The notes beneath the pieces were generated by a model. That model ran no database searches. It was not told the origin of the DNA and was given only the letters and a program-made list of their open reading frames with translations. A program made the translations under genes and the position numbers. Of a stretch of 40,762 nt of DNA, positions 16,418-26,749 are shown one piece after another. Source of the stretch: Tissierellia bacterium (GTDB lineage: Bacteria > Bacillota > Clostridia > Tissierellales > Sedimentibacteraceae); contig JAAYPY010000032.1 of the NCBI GenBank assembly GCA_012519555.1, positions 1-40,762 of the forward strand, in the 5' to 3' direction. How positions within the stretch are numbered: position 1 is the first letter of the stretch; each line of letters opens with the position of its first letter.

Positions 16418-18022
16418 TTACTTTTTGCATTCTATAGAAGCTTTTATTAAATTTTTAAACAAGGGATGGCTTCTTGTAGGTCTTGATTTAAATTCCGGAT
16501 GGAACTGACAACCTACAAACCAAGGATGATCCTTTAATTCTATTATTTCAACTAATCTGTTATCGGGTGAAACCCCTGAAATGGTAAGTCCATTTTCTTG
16601 ACATAGGTCTCTGAACTTATTATTAAATTCATATCTGTGACGATGTCTTTCATTAATCAGATCTAAACCAGCATATGCTTCCTTTGTCTTGGTGCCATCC
16701 ATGAGCTTGCATGGGTAACTGCCAAGTCTCATTGTTCCACCCTTGCTATCAATTCCCTTCTGCTCATCCATTATGTCAATAATGGTATTGCTTGATTCCG
16801 CATTAAATTCATAGCTGTTGGCATCAGTATATCCTAAAACTGATCTGGCAAATTCAATAACCGCTGTTTGCATGCCAAGGCAAATTCCCAAATAAGGCTT
16901 CTTATTTTCTCTTGCATATTTTGCTGCGAGAATTTTACCTTCAATTCCTCTATCGCCAAAACCTCCGGGAACTAAAATTCCGTCACAGTCTTTAAGTATT
17001 TCTTCATAGTTTTGCTCGTTCACATCTTCAGATTGTATCCATGAAATGTCAACCTCGGCAGAATTATCTATTCCTGCATGTTTAAGTGCTTCCGCAACTG
17101 ACAAATATGCATCCTTAAGCTCTACATACTTGCCTACAAGGGCTATCCTTACATTATACTTTGGATTTTTTGAACGCTTGGTCATATCTATCCATTCTGC
17201 TAAATCAGGTTCTGAACATTTTAAGTTGAAACGATCGCAGACTATCTTTGCTAAACCTTCCCTCTCCAACAATAGAGGAATATCATATATGGAATCGGTA
17301 TCTTCATTTTGAATAACATTTTGTTTTTCAACATTACAAAACAAGGCAATCTTAGTTTTCAGCTCTGCAGAAATTTCCTTTTCGCTTCTGCATACCAATA
17401 TGTCCGGCTGAATTCCTATGCTTAACAGCTCCTTAACGCTATGCTGGGTAGGTTTTGTCTTCAGCTCTCCTGCTTTTGAAAGATAAGGAAGCAAGGTAAC
17501 ATGTATGTACAATACATTTTCCCTTCCAACCTCGTAACGTATTTGACGTATTGCTTCCAAAAATGGCAGGCTCTCAATATCTCCCACAGTTCCGCCAATT
17601 TCGGTTATAACAATATCCACATCCTCAACTGCAGAAACTCTTTTTAACATGCATTTAATTTCATTGGTTACATGAGGAATAACCTGCACAGTACCACCAA
17701 GGTAATCTCCTTTTCTTTCCTTATTAATCACAGCCCAGTATATTTTACCTGATGTAATACTGCTGTATTGAGTTAAATCTATATCAACCATTCTTTCATA
17801 ATGTCCTAAGTCTAAATCTGTTTCCGCTCCATCATCAGTCACATAGACTTCTCCATGCTGATAAGGGCTCATGGTTCCCGGATCCACATTTAAATAAGGG
17901 TCGAATTTCTGCATTGTCACTTTAAGCCCTCTGCTTTTCAAAAGTCTTCCTAAAGAGGCTGCAGTAATCCCTTTACCTAATGAAGAAACAACTCCCCCCG
18001 TTACAAAAATATATTTTGGCAT
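16418..18022 (-). CDS. pyrG: CTP synthase
   Basis: Aminates UTP to CTP with glutamine and ATP, in the cytoplasm. The 534 residues match the family. The N-terminal synthetase domain starts with [20 protein letters not shown], followed by [20 protein letters not shown] and [18 protein letters not shown]. The C-terminal class I glutamine amidotransferase domain shows PGGFGDRG, the nucleophile cysteine in LGICLGMQ, and the His-Glu pair in CQFHPEF. The ATG follows CAGGAGGAG. A 5' leader of about 180 bases with a terminator-like hairpin (18084-18121) suggests attenuation, as known for pyrG in other Firmicutes, though the sequence details differ. Confidence 0.98.
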   Translation of the reverse strand: MPKYIFVTGGVVSSLGKGITAASLGRLLKSRGLKVTMQKFDPYLNVDPGTMSPYQHGEVYVTDDGAETDLDLGHYERMVDIDLTQYSSITSGKIYWAVINKERKGDYLGGTVQVIPHVTNEIKCMLKRVSAVEDVDIVITEIGGTVGDIESLPFLEAIRQIRYEVGRENVLYIHVTLLPYLSKAGELKTKPTQHSVKELLSIGIQPDILVCRSEKEISAELKTKIALFCNVEKQNVIQNEDTDSIYDIPLLLEREGLAKIVCDRFNLKCSEPDLAEWIDMTKRSKNPKYNVRIALVGKYVELKDAYLSVAEALKHAGIDNSAEVDISWIQSEDVNEQNYEEILKDCDGILVPGGFGDRGIEGKILAAKYARENKKPYLGICLGMQTAVIEFARSVLGYTDANSYEFNAESSNTIIDIMDEQKGIDSKGGTMRLGSYPCKLMDGTKTKEAYAGLDLINERHRHRYEFNNKFRDLCQENGLTISGVSPDNRLVEIIELKDHPWFVGCQFHPEFKSRPTRSHPLFKNLIKASIECKK

Positions 18023-18058
18023 TTTCTCCTCCTGATCTGCTAACTAAACACCTTGTTT

Positions 18059-18074
18059 GGTATGTCCCCACACC
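18059..18074. repeat. GGGGACA hairpin repeat copy 3 (short), in the pyrG leader
   Basis: GGTATGTCCCCACACC; on the pyrG transcript it is GGTGTG-GGGA-CATACC, a 6-bp stem with a GGGA tetraloop. It lies between the leader terminator and the pyrG ribosome site. The left GGGGACA arm seen in other copies is missing. Confidence 0.65.
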
Positions 18075-18083
18075 TTATTAACA

Positions 18084-18121
18084 TAAAAAAGAGACAAAAA
18101 AGGGTTTTTTTTTTAGTCTCT
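18084..18121 (-). terminator. Terminator-like hairpin in the pyrG leader (attenuator candidate)
   Basis: Minus-strand RNA: AGAGAC, a bulged U, a run of ten A, CCC, a run of six U, GUCUCU, then six U. The 6-bp GC-containing base plus the A-U extension is followed by a proper U-tract about 60 bases before the pyrG start codon. The plus strand has no U-tract, so the element belongs to pyrG. Confidence 0.72.
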
Positions 18122-18207
18122 ATTATTCCAATATTATAACTAATAAGTACAATTATTTTATTAAAAATTAGTTCTTAAGGCAATGCCCTCAATCACATTA
18201 CTAAACA

Positions 18208-18236
18208 ATTTTATATTAAATATATAAAAAGGTCAA
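18208..18236 (-). promoter_or_regulatory. Sigma-A promoter of pyrG
   Basis: Minus strand TTGACC, 17-base spacer, TAAAAT. It predicts a transcript start near 18201 and a leader of about 178 bases. The predicted first bases are not the GGG(C/U) used for CTP-sensitive reiterative transcription at Bacillus subtilis pyrG. Confidence 0.72.
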
Positions 18237-18355
18237 TCTCTTTTTAATGATTTTTATAAATTTTATTTATAAGTTGTACTATTGAAATTTAAACGGCATA
18301 TATATTTATAAAAGAATAATGCGTTAGGCTGTATTAACATAAAGGAGGATTTATT

Positions 18356-19903
18356 TTGGTTAAACTATTTAATGATACATTTAATATTAATGAAATTATT
18401 GATTCTAATTCTACTGAAGTTTTGTTGGAAAGCGAATTTACAATTGCTGATGATATGCCTGGTATTGAAAAATTAGTCGACACGGAAGGAAAAGCAAAGC
18501 TTAATAATGTTACAGTAACAACAGATAATATAATTGTTGACGGCAAGCTGATATATAATATTATTTATCGTTCAAACAATGAAAATGGCATAATACATTC
18601 CATGTCAGGGGAAATACCTTTCAGAGAAGAAGTTGGCGTAGAAGGTGTAACCGAAGATATGGAAGCTTTCACAAATGTCTTTATAGATTATATTGATGCC
18701 GAACAGCTGACAGAAAGAAGCTTTCTTGTTAAAGCGGTATTAATATTAGATACGGATATCTACATGAAAAGACCTGTTACATATGTTTCTGATTTAGAGT
18801 CAGACGGAAGCATTCAGGCTAAATCTAAAAATATAGCTTTTTCTGATACAATAGCAGAATTATCTGAAGAAATAAATATTAATGATGCCGTGGAGCTAAG
18901 TAAGGGTTCCGGTGAAATTGACAAAATTATTAAGACAGCTGCTGATGTTTATATGACAAACATGGATGTATTAAATGATAAAATGCTTCTTGAAGGAATA
19001 TGCAAGGTTGGATTCATGTTTGTGGAAGATGATGAGCAGCATACCATAGGTTATGTATCAGAAGAATTCCCATTCACTCACTACTTGGAGCTTGAGGATT
19101 TAAGAGAAAATATGATAAAGGACATTAGTATTTCAGTAAAGGATATGACATATTCAACTACGGAAAACTTTGATGATGAGAAAAAGCTTATTGAATTTGC
19201 ATTGCCCTTTACCGTAAACGCATCATTTTATGATACCATTGAGAAAAACATCATCATGGACTGCTACTCAACAGATTACGAATTGGAGCTGCAATCCGAA
19301 AAAGTAAACTTATCATCAATTAAGAAAATGACTAATGAGGTTGTAAAATATGAAAATAATTTTGATTTGCCTTCAGGGTCAGTAAAGGATATTTATTCGG
19401 TAGATATAAGCCCCAAGGTTTCGGAAAAGAGAATTGCTGACAACAAATACATCATAGATGGGTTTTTAGATGTCAACATGCTTTATTTAAACGGAGATAT
19501 AAATAAAATAGACAAAGCATTTGCGTCGCTTCCCTTTGCCGCCGATTTCCTCATAGATGAAGAGGATGCATTATGTAAAATATATTCTGATATAAGAGTT
19601 CATAAATGTAATGCCTATAGGAAAGGAAACAACTCGGTAAATATAAACTGTGAGATTAATGTAGGGGTAAAATTTAAAAATGACGAGGAAATTACCGTAA
19701 TAAGGGATATTGCAGAAAGAAGCCCTGTAGACAGAAGCAAGATGCCCAGCTTAATATTCAGAGTGGTTCAATCAGGAGAAACTCTGTGGGATATTGCTAA
19801 GAATTATAATTTATCAATAAACTACTTGAAAGAACTGAATGATATTCCTGAAGACAATGCTCTTGAGCCCGGAACAAAAATAATAATTGCAAGAACCGTT
19901 TAA
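18356..19903 (+). CDS. sipL: SipL-like spore coat morphogenesis protein (SPOCS/DUF3794 repeats plus LysM)
   Basis: Structural protein that, in Clostridioides difficile, binds SpoIVA and is needed for coat assembly around the forespore. This 515-residue protein has the same length class and layout: an N-terminal SPOCS-type region, further DUF3794 (PF12673) repeats to about 450 (for example VDGKLIYNIIYRSN and FLDVNMLYLNGD), and a C-terminal LysM (about 467-513, VVQSGETLWDIAKNYNLSIN). The start is TTG at 18356, placed by a perfect AAAGGAGG seven bases upstream. CATATATAT at 18297 resembles a sigma-E -10 but its -35 partner is poor. It is monocistronic, divergent from pyrG, and ends at a bidirectional terminator. 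Confidence 0.9.
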   Translation: MVKLFNDTFNINEIIDSNSTEVLLESEFTIADDMPGIEKLVDTEGKAKLNNVTVTTDNIIVDGKLIYNIIYRSNNENGIIHSMSGEIPFREEVGVEGVTEDMEAFTNVFIDYIDAEQLTERSFLVKAVLILDTDIYMKRPVTYVSDLESDGSIQAKSKNIAFSDTIAELSEEININDAVELSKGSGEIDKIIKTAADVYMTNMDVLNDKMLLEGICKVGFMFVEDDEQHTIGYVSEEFPFTHYLELEDLRENMIKDISISVKDMTYSTTENFDDEKKLIEFALPFTVNASFYDTIEKNIIMDCYSTDYELELQSEKVNLSSIKKMTNEVVKYENNFDLPSGSVKDIYSVDISPKVSEKRIADNKYIIDGFLDVNMLYLNGDINKIDKAFASLPFAADFLIDEEDALCKIYSDIRVHKCNAYRKGNNSVNINCEINVGVKFKNDEEITVIRDIAERSPVDRSKMPSLIFRVVQSGETLWDIAKNYNLSINYLKELNDIPEDNALEPGTKIIIARTV

Positions 19904-19939
19904 CTATCATGTTTATAAGTATTATGAATTGTATACAAA

Positions 19940-19971
19940 AAGAGCTGACCTTCTATTAAATGTCAGCTCTT
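19940..19971. terminator. Bidirectional terminator between sipL and dnaB
   Basis: Perfect 10-bp stem AAGAGCTGAC/GTCAGCTCTT with a 12-base loop. It is followed by CTTTATA on the plus strand and UUUUGUAU on the minus strand, between two convergent stop codons. Confidence 0.85.
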
Positions 19972-19983
19972 CTTTATAAACTA

Positions 19984-21315
19984 TTACTTCTGTATATTTC
20001 CAAACTTTGTATATTGACCTATCCACGCTAATTCAACGGTTCCTACGGGACCATTTCTTTGCTTGGTAATAATTACATCCGTTATGCCTTTTCTTTCAGA
20101 TTCTTCCTTGTTGTAGTACTCATCCCTGTAAAGCATCATTACCACATCGGCATCCTGTTCAATGGCTCCGGATTCTCTCAAGTCTGACATAACGGGCCTG
20201 TGGTCATTTCTAAGCTCCGGCGCACGAGATAGCTGAGACAGTGCCAATACCGGACAATTCAGCTCTCTAGCAAGGGCTTTCAATCCTCGTGATATATTGG
20301 AAATCTCCTGCTGCCTGTTATCCGTGCGTCCCCCGTCGGACATAAGCTGCAAGTAGTCCACTACAATTAAATCTAACCCTTTTTCAATCTTAAGTCTTCT
20401 GCATTTAGACATCATTTCGAATAAGCTAACAGATGGTGTGTCATCTATATATATTTTGCAATTTGAAATTAAGCTCATGGTATTGATAAGCCTTGTCCAA
20501 TCATCATCGTCTAAAGAGCCTGTCCTGAGTTTTGTGCTGTCTACCATGGATTCCTGGCTTATAATTCTTTGAACATATTGTTCCTTTGACATTTCAAGAC
20601 TGAAAAGTGCAACAGATGCACCGTTCTTTACGACATTCATGGCAATATTCAAAGCAAGGGCAGTTTTTCCCATTGATGGTCTTGCTGCCAGCAATATCAA
20701 ATCAGATTTCTGAAGTCCTGAAGTCATTCTGTCTAAGTCAGTGTAACCTGTTGCAAGACCTGTTATGCCTCCGCCGCTCTTGGCCCTTTCCTCAAGCTGA
20801 TTAAATACAGTCATAAGGATTTCTTTAATTTCAGAAAAAGAATTGATGCTTCTGTTTTGTGAAATGGAAAAAATTCTTTGCTCAGCCAATTCTATAATTT
20901 TTTGAACATCATCATCTTCCTTATAGCCCTTCTCAATAATTTCCTGAGAAGCGCTTATAAGCTTTCGCAAGGTGGACTTTTCCCTTATAATATTACAGTA
21001 TGCTTCGACATTTTTTGATGTTATTATATTTTCGGTCAGTGTCGCTAAATATTCAAACCCGCCAACATAGTCTATTTTGCCTCTTTTCTTTAGCTCCTCA
21101 AAGACAGTGACCGCATCAACAGGTATATTCTGCATATGTATTTGTTTGATGCTGTCATATATTTCCTTGTTTGCTTCATAATAAAAATCATCATAACTCA
21201 ACAAATTAACCACTTTTTCGACAGCTATGTGATCAATCATACAAGAAGCTAATACAGTCTGTTCAGCTTCTGCATTATGAGGCGGTATTTTTCCAAAATT
21301 AACTATCTCAGACAT
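19984..21315 (-). CDS. dnaB: Replicative DNA helicase DnaB (DnaC in Bacillus naming)
   Basis: Hexameric helicase that unwinds DNA at the replication fork. The 443 residues are the usual length. The N-terminal domain starts PPHNAEAEQTVLASCMID; the RecA-like C-terminal domain shows Walker A (AARPSMGKTALALN), LFSLEMSKEQ, the Walker B segment LDLIVVDYLQLM, and LSQLSRAPE with RPVMSDLRESGAIEQDADVV. No intein interrupts it. It is the last gene of yybS-gdpP-rplI-dnaB, 10 bases after rplI, an arrangement conserved in many Firmicutes. Confidence 0.98.
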   Translation of the reverse strand: MSEIVNFGKIPPHNAEAEQTVLASCMIDHIAVEKVVNLLSYDDFYYEANKEIYDSIKQIHMQNIPVDAVTVFEELKKRGKIDYVGGFEYLATLTENIITSKNVEAYCNIIREKSTLRKLISASQEIIEKGYKEDDDVQKIIELAEQRIFSISQNRSINSFSEIKEILMTVFNQLEERAKSGGGITGLATGYTDLDRMTSGLQKSDLILLAARPSMGKTALALNIAMNVVKNGASVALFSLEMSKEQYVQRIISQESMVDSTKLRTGSLDDDDWTRLINTMSLISNCKIYIDDTPSVSLFEMMSKCRRLKIEKGLDLIVVDYLQLMSDGGRTDNRQQEISNISRGLKALARELNCPVLALSQLSRAPELRNDHRPVMSDLRESGAIEQDADVVMMLYRDEYYNKEESERKGITDVIITKQRNGPVGTVELAWIGQYTKFGNIQK

Positions 21316-21325
21316 TTCTACCTCT

Positions 21326-21772
21326 TTATTTTTCTGTTACTATTACTTTCAATTTAGCATTTACTTTAGGATGTAGTTTTATTTTAACATTGTATTCACC
21401 CACAGATTTTATGGGCTCATCTAAATCAAACTTCTTCTTATCAATTATTATTTTATGTTCTTTCTCTAAAATTTCCGATATTTCTTTTGTTGTAATTGAA
21501 CCGAAAAGCTTTCCCTTTTCTCCTGTCTTTGTTTTTATGACAATAGTTTTCTTAAGCAATTCTTCTTCAAGGGCTTTAGCTTCTTCTAAAATTTCAGTTT
21601 CTTTTTCTTCTTTTTTCTTTTTTGCCAGTTCAAGATTTCTTAAATTTGCTTCTGTTGCTTCTATGGCTAAATTCTTAGGAAAAAGATAATTACGCGCATA
21701 ACCGTCTTTTGCATTGATAACCTGACCCTTTTTCCCAATGTTTTTAATATCTTCCAATAGTATTACTTTCAT
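21326..21772 (-). CDS. rplI: 50S ribosomal protein L9
   Basis: Large-subunit ribosomal protein that binds 23S rRNA at the base of the L1 stalk. The 148 residues match. The N-terminal signature [20 protein letters not shown] and [13 protein letters not shown] are diagnostic; a charged central helix (about 45-75) links to the C-terminal domain with [16 protein letters not shown]. Its ATG overlaps the gdpP stop codon in an ATGA, so translation is probably coupled. Confidence 0.98.
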   Translation of the reverse strand: MKVILLEDIKNIGKKGQVINAKDGYARNYLFPKNLAIEATEANLRNLELAKKKKEEKETEILEEAKALEEELLKKTIVIKTKTGEKGKLFGSITTKEISEILEKEHKIIIDKKKFDLDEPIKSVGEYNVKIKLHPKVNAKLKVIVTEK

Positions 21773-23772
21773 TGTTTACTCTCCTTTCTATATTGAGCTA
21801 TTGCTTCATATAGTTTAGCTTTTGCGACCTCCATATCATTAGTATGTATTTGAGCTCCGGCCATATTCAAATGACCTCCACCTCCTAAATATTCCAATAT
21901 TACCTGGACATTCACTTCTCCTAGGGAGCGGCCGCTTATATTTATATAATCTTTGTTTCTGACAAGGACAAAACTTGCTTTTACATCCTTTATTGTAAGC
22001 AGTTCATCTGCACTTTGAGCTGCTGCAACATTTGAATCATCTGTATACTCATCAATATATGATACAGCTAGATCATCAAAAACAATTTCACTTTTTTCTA
22101 TAATCTCCGTCTTTTTCTTCATAAAGTCGATACTTTCATTGAACAATTCTTTAACTTCAACATTGTCGGCACCCTTTCCTTTTAAAAAGGCTGCTGCTTC
22201 AAAAGTTCTTATGCCTGTTTTGAAAGTAAATGAATTTGTATCCACCACTATTCCTGCCATGAGAGCATCCGCATCAAACTTCGTAAGCTTAATATGCTCC
22301 TCCATGTATTGGATTAATTCTGCCACAAGCTCACAGGTCGAAGAAGCATATGGCTCGATATAGTCTAATAATGTGTTTTCGATATATTCTTCGCTTCTCC
22401 TATGATGGTCTATCAATACTACTTTATCAATTTGGTCAAGAAGTTCCGGAGCTTCCGTATAGCTTTTTCTGTGTGTATCCAAAACAACAAGCAGTGTGTT
22501 TTGGTCGGCAATCTCCATTGCCTTTTCTGTGGTAATAATAGATTCAATATAGTGGCCTTCTTCTTTTTTCATTCTTTCATACATATTTTTTAAAGCATGA
22601 TTCACATTATTTAATACTATGTATGATTTTTTTCCTCTGCTTCTTGCAATGCAGTAAAGACCTACGGAGGCACCTAAACTGTCCATATCTCCCACTCTGT
22701 GCCCCATAATAATTACATTTGAGCTTTGGTCAATTATCTGTCTCAAGGCATATGATATGATTCTTGCTCTGACCTTAGTTCTTTTCTCTACAGCTTTGCT
22801 TTTACCGCCGTAAAATTTAACTGAATTAATCCTTTTAACTACAACTTGGTCTCCTCCTCTTCCTAAAGCTACATCAAGAGCCCCCTTGGAATAATCCAAA
22901 AGCTGAGTTAAGTTCTTAGCCATTGCACCTGTACCTATACTCAGTGTAAAGTTAAAATCATTGGTACCTTTTATTGATTTTACATCATCAAGCATGCTAA
23001 ATTTCTGTTCTTCCAATGTTTCAAGATATTTATTTTCAATCATCATCAAAAATTTGTGATTGTCATATTTCAGAACAAATCCATTCATTTCTGCAGCATA
23101 TTTATTTAGAATCTTTTCTATCTGGGCGGTCATGGAAGATTTTTCACCCAACTCTAATTTTTCTGATATTTCGTCATAATTATCTATTTGAACAAGCATT
23201 GTAATAGGTCGTTCATCATTATATTTATTTCTCAAGGTGACAAATGCCGTGTTTTCATTCCAATAGCATACATATGAGTTACCTTCACCAAATCGTCCCT
23301 CTTCAAGTTCATAATATAATACATTGAAACTTCTGCCTGTCCCCGGAATTTCTATGTTGCTTATAGTGCCTTCCTTATTTCCATCCATTGAGTTCAGTGG
23401 AAATCCCCCAATAAATTCTTCTATATTTTCAATAACATCCAAATTATTTTGTAGCAGCTCTTTAAATTTATTGTTAAACCAGAACATTTTTCCGTTAAGT
23501 CCAATTATGCATATCGGCAAGGGAGAATAATAAAAGGAATTTATTGATAAATTTTCTAAATTTTTCGTATAATTAATAATATAGTCTTTAAGTTCCTTTT
23601 TTCTTAATAGTTGTTTTCTTAGTGTAAAAATTGTTATTAAAAGTAAAACTAATCCTGCCGAGGCAGCATAAATAAACATGCCTTCAAGTAAAAAGACTAC
23701 TATTAATAACAAAATAAATACAAAGTAAATAAAACTATCATCCTTCAAAAACATTGGCGTTTTTTTATCCAT
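21769..23772 (-). CDS. gdpP: Cyclic-di-AMP phosphodiesterase GdpP (YybT type)
   Basis: Membrane enzyme that hydrolyses c-di-AMP to pApA. The 667 residues follow the GdpP layout: two N-terminal membrane helices (about 12-50), a PAS-like domain (about 70-160), a degenerate GGDEF domain (about 170-300, with [11 protein letters not shown] in place of a functional site), then DHH-DHHA1. Catalytic metal motifs are [42 protein letters not shown] and [12 protein letters not shown]. Its place between yybS and rplI is the conserved position in Firmicutes. Through c-di-AMP it would affect potassium and osmolyte transport and cell-wall stress. Confidence 0.97.
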   Translation of the reverse strand: MDKKTPMFLKDDSFIYFVFILLLIVVFLLEGMFIYAASAGLVLLLITIFTLRKQLLRKKELKDYIINYTKNLENLSINSFYYSPLPICIIGLNGKMFWFNNKFKELLQNNLDVIENIEEFIGGFPLNSMDGNKEGTISNIEIPGTGRSFNVLYYELEEGRFGEGNSYVCYWNENTAFVTLRNKYNDERPITMLVQIDNYDEISEKLELGEKSSMTAQIEKILNKYAAEMNGFVLKYDNHKFLMMIENKYLETLEEQKFSMLDDVKSIKGTNDFNFTLSIGTGAMAKNLTQLLDYSKGALDVALGRGGDQVVVKRINSVKFYGGKSKAVEKRTKVRARIISYALRQIIDQSSNVIIMGHRVGDMDSLGASVGLYCIARSRGKKSYIVLNNVNHALKNMYERMKKEEGHYIESIITTEKAMEIADQNTLLVVLDTHRKSYTEAPELLDQIDKVVLIDHHRRSEEYIENTLLDYIEPYASSTCELVAELIQYMEEHIKLTKFDADALMAGIVVDTNSFTFKTGIRTFEAAAFLKGKGADNVEVKELFNESIDFMKKKTEIIEKSEIVFDDLAVSYIDEYTDDSNVAAAQSADELLTIKDVKASFVLVRNKDYINISGRSLGEVNVQVILEYLGGGGHLNMAGAQIHTNDMEVAKAKLYEAIAQYRKESKQ

Positions 23773-23786
23773 AATGCCTCCTTCAA

Positions 23787-24749
23787 CTATAGGGCTCTGT
23801 TTAATTTTCTTAAATTTACGGTTAAATCAACTAATCCGATAATTGCATAAATCACGCTGAAATTTATAATCATAAGTACAATCATTGCCAATACTATTGT
23901 TTTTACAAATTTACTCATTCCGCTTTTATCTATAAAGAATTTTAATACTGCAATTCCCTGTAAAAGCATAGCCATAAAAACGATAATAAATAGATTCAGC
24001 TGAATTATTTCAATATTAATATTTGACAATCTTAACAAAAATGACAAAAGCAGCAATCCTGCCATTGCAATCATAAAGCTTCTTGGAAAAGAGAAATGAC
24101 TTATTCCCTCGTGCTCTTTTATATTTATTGAAAACCGCCTTGCGAATTTACTTGCAACAATATAATTAATGTATGATGTGACAACGGATGCTGCTATCAA
24201 TACAGCCGGAAATACATTTGTTACAATGAAATTCATCATTGGAGCCATTTCTTCTATATTCCTTACATACTCATCTAATTGCTCAGTTCTCATCTGGTCA
24301 GGAATACTTTCAAATAAACCTCTGGTCATTTCAAAGCTTTGCTCATACGCTTCAGCAACTCTATCTATAAAATTAATGCCCATTAGAGAATTTAAAAGCA
24401 ATATTAATACAACAAAGGAAATCATATAAGAAGCTGAGCCAAACAATATTGCTTTGTTGGCATCTTCATCACTGCAAATTCCATATGTAAGGGCAAGAGC
24501 CAAAGGAGTATATAATATGAGAAATATAAGACCCGTTTGTATTCCCAAAAGCATGGAAATTATCAAATCTGATGCTATTAAAGCTAAAATTGAATATTTA
24601 AGCCCCTTCCTCTTACCTAAAATAATTGCGGGAGTGGGATAAAAAAACATTAGTATTGTAATAAAAGATGATAAATAAGCAACTATAACCAATATTCCGG
24701 TTATCATTGCCGATTCTGTAATATTTGATGTTTTTAGGTTTCTGTTCAT
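23787..24749 (-). CDS. yybS: YybS family membrane protein (DUF2232)
   Basis: A 320-residue integral membrane protein with about eight hydrophobic helices, including ILVIVAYLSSFITILMFFYP near the start and VKTIVLAMIVLMIINFSVIY near the end. The central segment between helices (about 140-165) is polar. Its function is unknown; the assignment rests on the DUF2232-type pattern and its fixed position directly before gdpP. It is the first gene of the operon, with a strong promoter 27 bases upstream. Confidence 0.9.
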   Translation of the reverse strand: MNRNLKTSNITESAMITGILVIVAYLSSFITILMFFYPTPAIILGKRKGLKYSILALIASDLIISMLLGIQTGLIFLILYTPLALALTYGICSDEDANKAILFGSASYMISFVVLILLLNSLMGINFIDRVAEAYEQSFEMTRGLFESIPDQMRTEQLDEYVRNIEEMAPMMNFIVTNVFPAVLIAASVVTSYINYIVASKFARRFSINIKEHEGISHFSFPRSFMIAMAGLLLLSFLLRLSNINIEIIQLNLFIIVFMAMLLQGIAVLKFFIDKSGMSKFVKTIVLAMIVLMIINFSVIYAIIGLVDLTVNLRKLNRAL

Positions 24750-24775
24750 CTCAACCTCGCATATCTGATTATAGT

Positions 24776-24804
24776 ATTTTACCCTATAATCAACTTAAAG
24801 TCAA
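24776..24804 (-). promoter_or_regulatory. Sigma-A promoter of yybS-gdpP-rplI-dnaB
   Basis: Minus strand TTGACT, 17-base spacer, TAAAAT, one mismatch in each box. A GAGGTTGAG ribosome site and the yybS ATG follow. Confidence 0.83.
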
Positions 24805-24853
24805 AAACTTATTTATAAGCAGCCGCAGTCTAAGCTCACGCCTAAAAATAGGG

Positions 24854-26587
24854 TCAGGGCATCTCTAACTTTCTGTACAATGTTGCAATGCTTATACCAA
24901 GCTGCCTTGCAGCTTCCTTTTTAGATTCCAAATCATCGCCCAATTCCTGAATTCTATTACTTATGACAGATTTTTCATACAGCTTGGTCAATTCTGACAA
25001 TGTTAAGTTCTCGGCAGGGGATGCACCAATTTTCTTTCTCAGATTATCTGCCCCTATATGACTGTTTTCTTCAAATATTACAGCATATTCAATTAAGTTT
25101 CTCAGCTCCCTAATGTTTCCGGGGAACTTATATCTCATCAATAACTGCTCTGCTTCAGCCGTAAAGCCTTTTAGTTCCTTTTTGTAAACATTGTTAAACC
25201 TGTTAAGGAAATACCTTGATAATATAATCACATCATATCCTCGTTCTCTTAAAGGAGGCAGATTAATGGGAACTACATTAAGTCTGTAATATAAATCATC
25301 TCTGAATAAATTGTTTTCAACCATAGACGCCAAGGAGCTGTGAGTAGCGGAAATTATCCTGGGGTTAACCTTTATGGGAGTATTTCCTCCCACTCTAAGT
25401 ATTTCCTTTTCTTCAAGAGCTCTGTTTAATTTTACCTGCATTGATAATGGAAGGTCACCTATTTCATCCAAAAACAGTGTCCCATCCTTGCATATTTCAA
25501 ATTTGCCGGGATTACCCGTTACATTGGCTCCCGTAAATGAGCCCTTTTCATATCCGAAAAGCTCGCTTTCAATCAGATTTTCAGGAATTGCTCCGCAATT
25601 TATGGCCATGAACACTTCCTTTTTCCTGCTACTCAAATTATGTATTGCTCGGGCAAAGACTTCCTTGCCGGTACCGGTTTCACCTAAGATTAAAACAGCA
25701 ACATTACTGTCAGCCACCTGCATGGCTTCTCTTCTTGCTTGTTTTAAAAGCTCACTTTCCCCTACTATATCATCAAATGTCACTATGTCTTTCTTCCTGC
25801 TGAATTCAATTACCGATTCCTTCATTTTGTTGAAATCGGACAAAACTAATACTGTTCCTTCCCTCTTACCTTTTACCAATATGGGGTTGGCATTTATAAC
25901 AAATTCTGTTTTATTAAGCTTAACAGGACCTACTTCTCCGATAAAACCCTTGGCAATAAAATTATTGTAGACCTTTTCCGAAAGTAAATTCCATAAATCC
26001 GGTATATTTGAGGTATTTATATTTAATCTTTCGTTTGCAAAGTTGTTGGTATTTATAACGTCATAATTATTGTTTATGATAATGATACCTTCATTTAATG
26101 AATTAATAAGAGTCATCAATTCAGATGAGGAATATTCCAACATTTTCATAATCTTCTTTTCACTGACAACGGTAGATATAATATGTACTAACTGGCTTTC
26201 AAAATTCATAAAGCTTTCACGATTCATTAATAGATTTTGTCTTGCCTTCTCATCATAGGCACACATTCCTATCACACCTATTATTTTCCCGCTGAACTTG
26301 ATTGGAATGCATAATTCGACTAGTTCCTTGCAGTTTTCTATATTTTCGCATTCGAAACATAAGGGGTCTTCTTTGGGATTTTCCAAAAAATACTGCTCCC
26401 CTGTAATAATGCATTTATGAAAGGCAGAATAAATAGGAGCCTTAGCTCCAAGGCTGAATTCTTCATTAACAGTGGAGGCAATCCTTTGAAGACCTTCATC
26501 CACAATAGTAATATCCACATTTGTTACAGCATGCATTGCTTCAATAATATGCTGAAGTTCATGCTTAATACTCATAAGAATATTCAT
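24854..26587 (-). CDS. Sigma-54-dependent transcriptional activator (enhancer-binding protein)
   Basis: Activator of sigma-54 RNA polymerase, 577 residues from the ATG at 26587, which has an AGGAAGG site. The N-terminal sensory region (1-145, GAF-like) contains a cysteine cluster at Cys77, Cys80 and Cys86 with Cys59 nearby. A PAS-like domain spans about 150-255. The AAA+ domain shows Walker A (GETGTGKE, 302-309), the sigma-54 contact loop as GSFTGA (349-354; GAFTGA is canonical), Walker B (LFLDEIGD) and arginine-finger segments. A Fis-type helix-turn-helix ends the protein (KKEAARQLGISIATLYRKLE). It is divergent from a cyuA-like gene with a -24/-12 promoter, and so probably controls it, as CdsR is reported to do in Clostridioides difficile. 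Confidence 0.95.
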   Translation of the reverse strand: MNILMSIKHELQHIIEAMHAVTNVDITIVDEGLQRIASTVNEEFSLGAKAPIYSAFHKCIITGEQYFLENPKEDPLCFECENIENCKELVELCIPIKFSGKIIGVIGMCAYDEKARQNLLMNRESFMNFESQLVHIISTVVSEKKIMKMLEYSSSELMTLINSLNEGIIIINNNYDVINTNNFANERLNINTSNIPDLWNLLSEKVYNNFIAKGFIGEVGPVKLNKTEFVINANPILVKGKREGTVLVLSDFNKMKESVIEFSRKKDIVTFDDIVGESELLKQARREAMQVADSNVAVLILGETGTGKEVFARAIHNLSSRKKEVFMAINCGAIPENLIESELFGYEKGSFTGANVTGNPGKFEICKDGTLFLDEIGDLPLSMQVKLNRALEEKEILRVGGNTPIKVNPRIISATHSSLASMVENNLFRDDLYYRLNVVPINLPPLRERGYDVIILSRYFLNRFNNVYKKELKGFTAEAEQLLMRYKFPGNIRELRNLIEYAVIFEENSHIGADNLRKKIGASPAENLTLSELTKLYEKSVISNRIQELGDDLESKKEAARQLGISIATLYRKLEMP

Positions 26588-26664
26588 AATATCAACCTTC
26601 CTTATTAATATTATAATACAATACATTGTTTTATTCTATAGAAATTTAAAATTTATAAGATGAT

Positions 26665-26680
26665 TTATCATTTTTGATAA
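26665..26680. promoter_or_regulatory. Palindrome TTATCA-N4-TGATAA, upstream activator site candidate 1
   Basis: A perfect 6+6 inverted repeat with a TTTT centre, about 165 bases upstream of the sigma-54 promoter and 78 bases upstream of the regulator's own start. The same half-sites recur at 26750-26767, and a lone TGATAA occurs at 26695-26700. The spacing and distance suit an enhancer for the adjacent Fis-type regulator. Confidence 0.65.
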
Positions 26681-26749
26681 TAAGCTTGCAAAATTGATAA
26701 ACGTTTAAAAAGTTCAAATTATATAAGTCTATTTTCTTTTATATATTTT

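Noticed and set aside
18297..18305. CATATATAT as a sigma-E -10 box for sipL
   Set aside because: Sigma-E control is expected for sipL, but the sequence at the -35 position does not fit the consensus, so I do not list it as a feature.
25374..25970. A 198-codon open frame on the plus strand
   Set aside because: It lies entirely antisense to the AAA+ domain of the sigma-54 activator, has no ribosome site and has a shadow-like composition.
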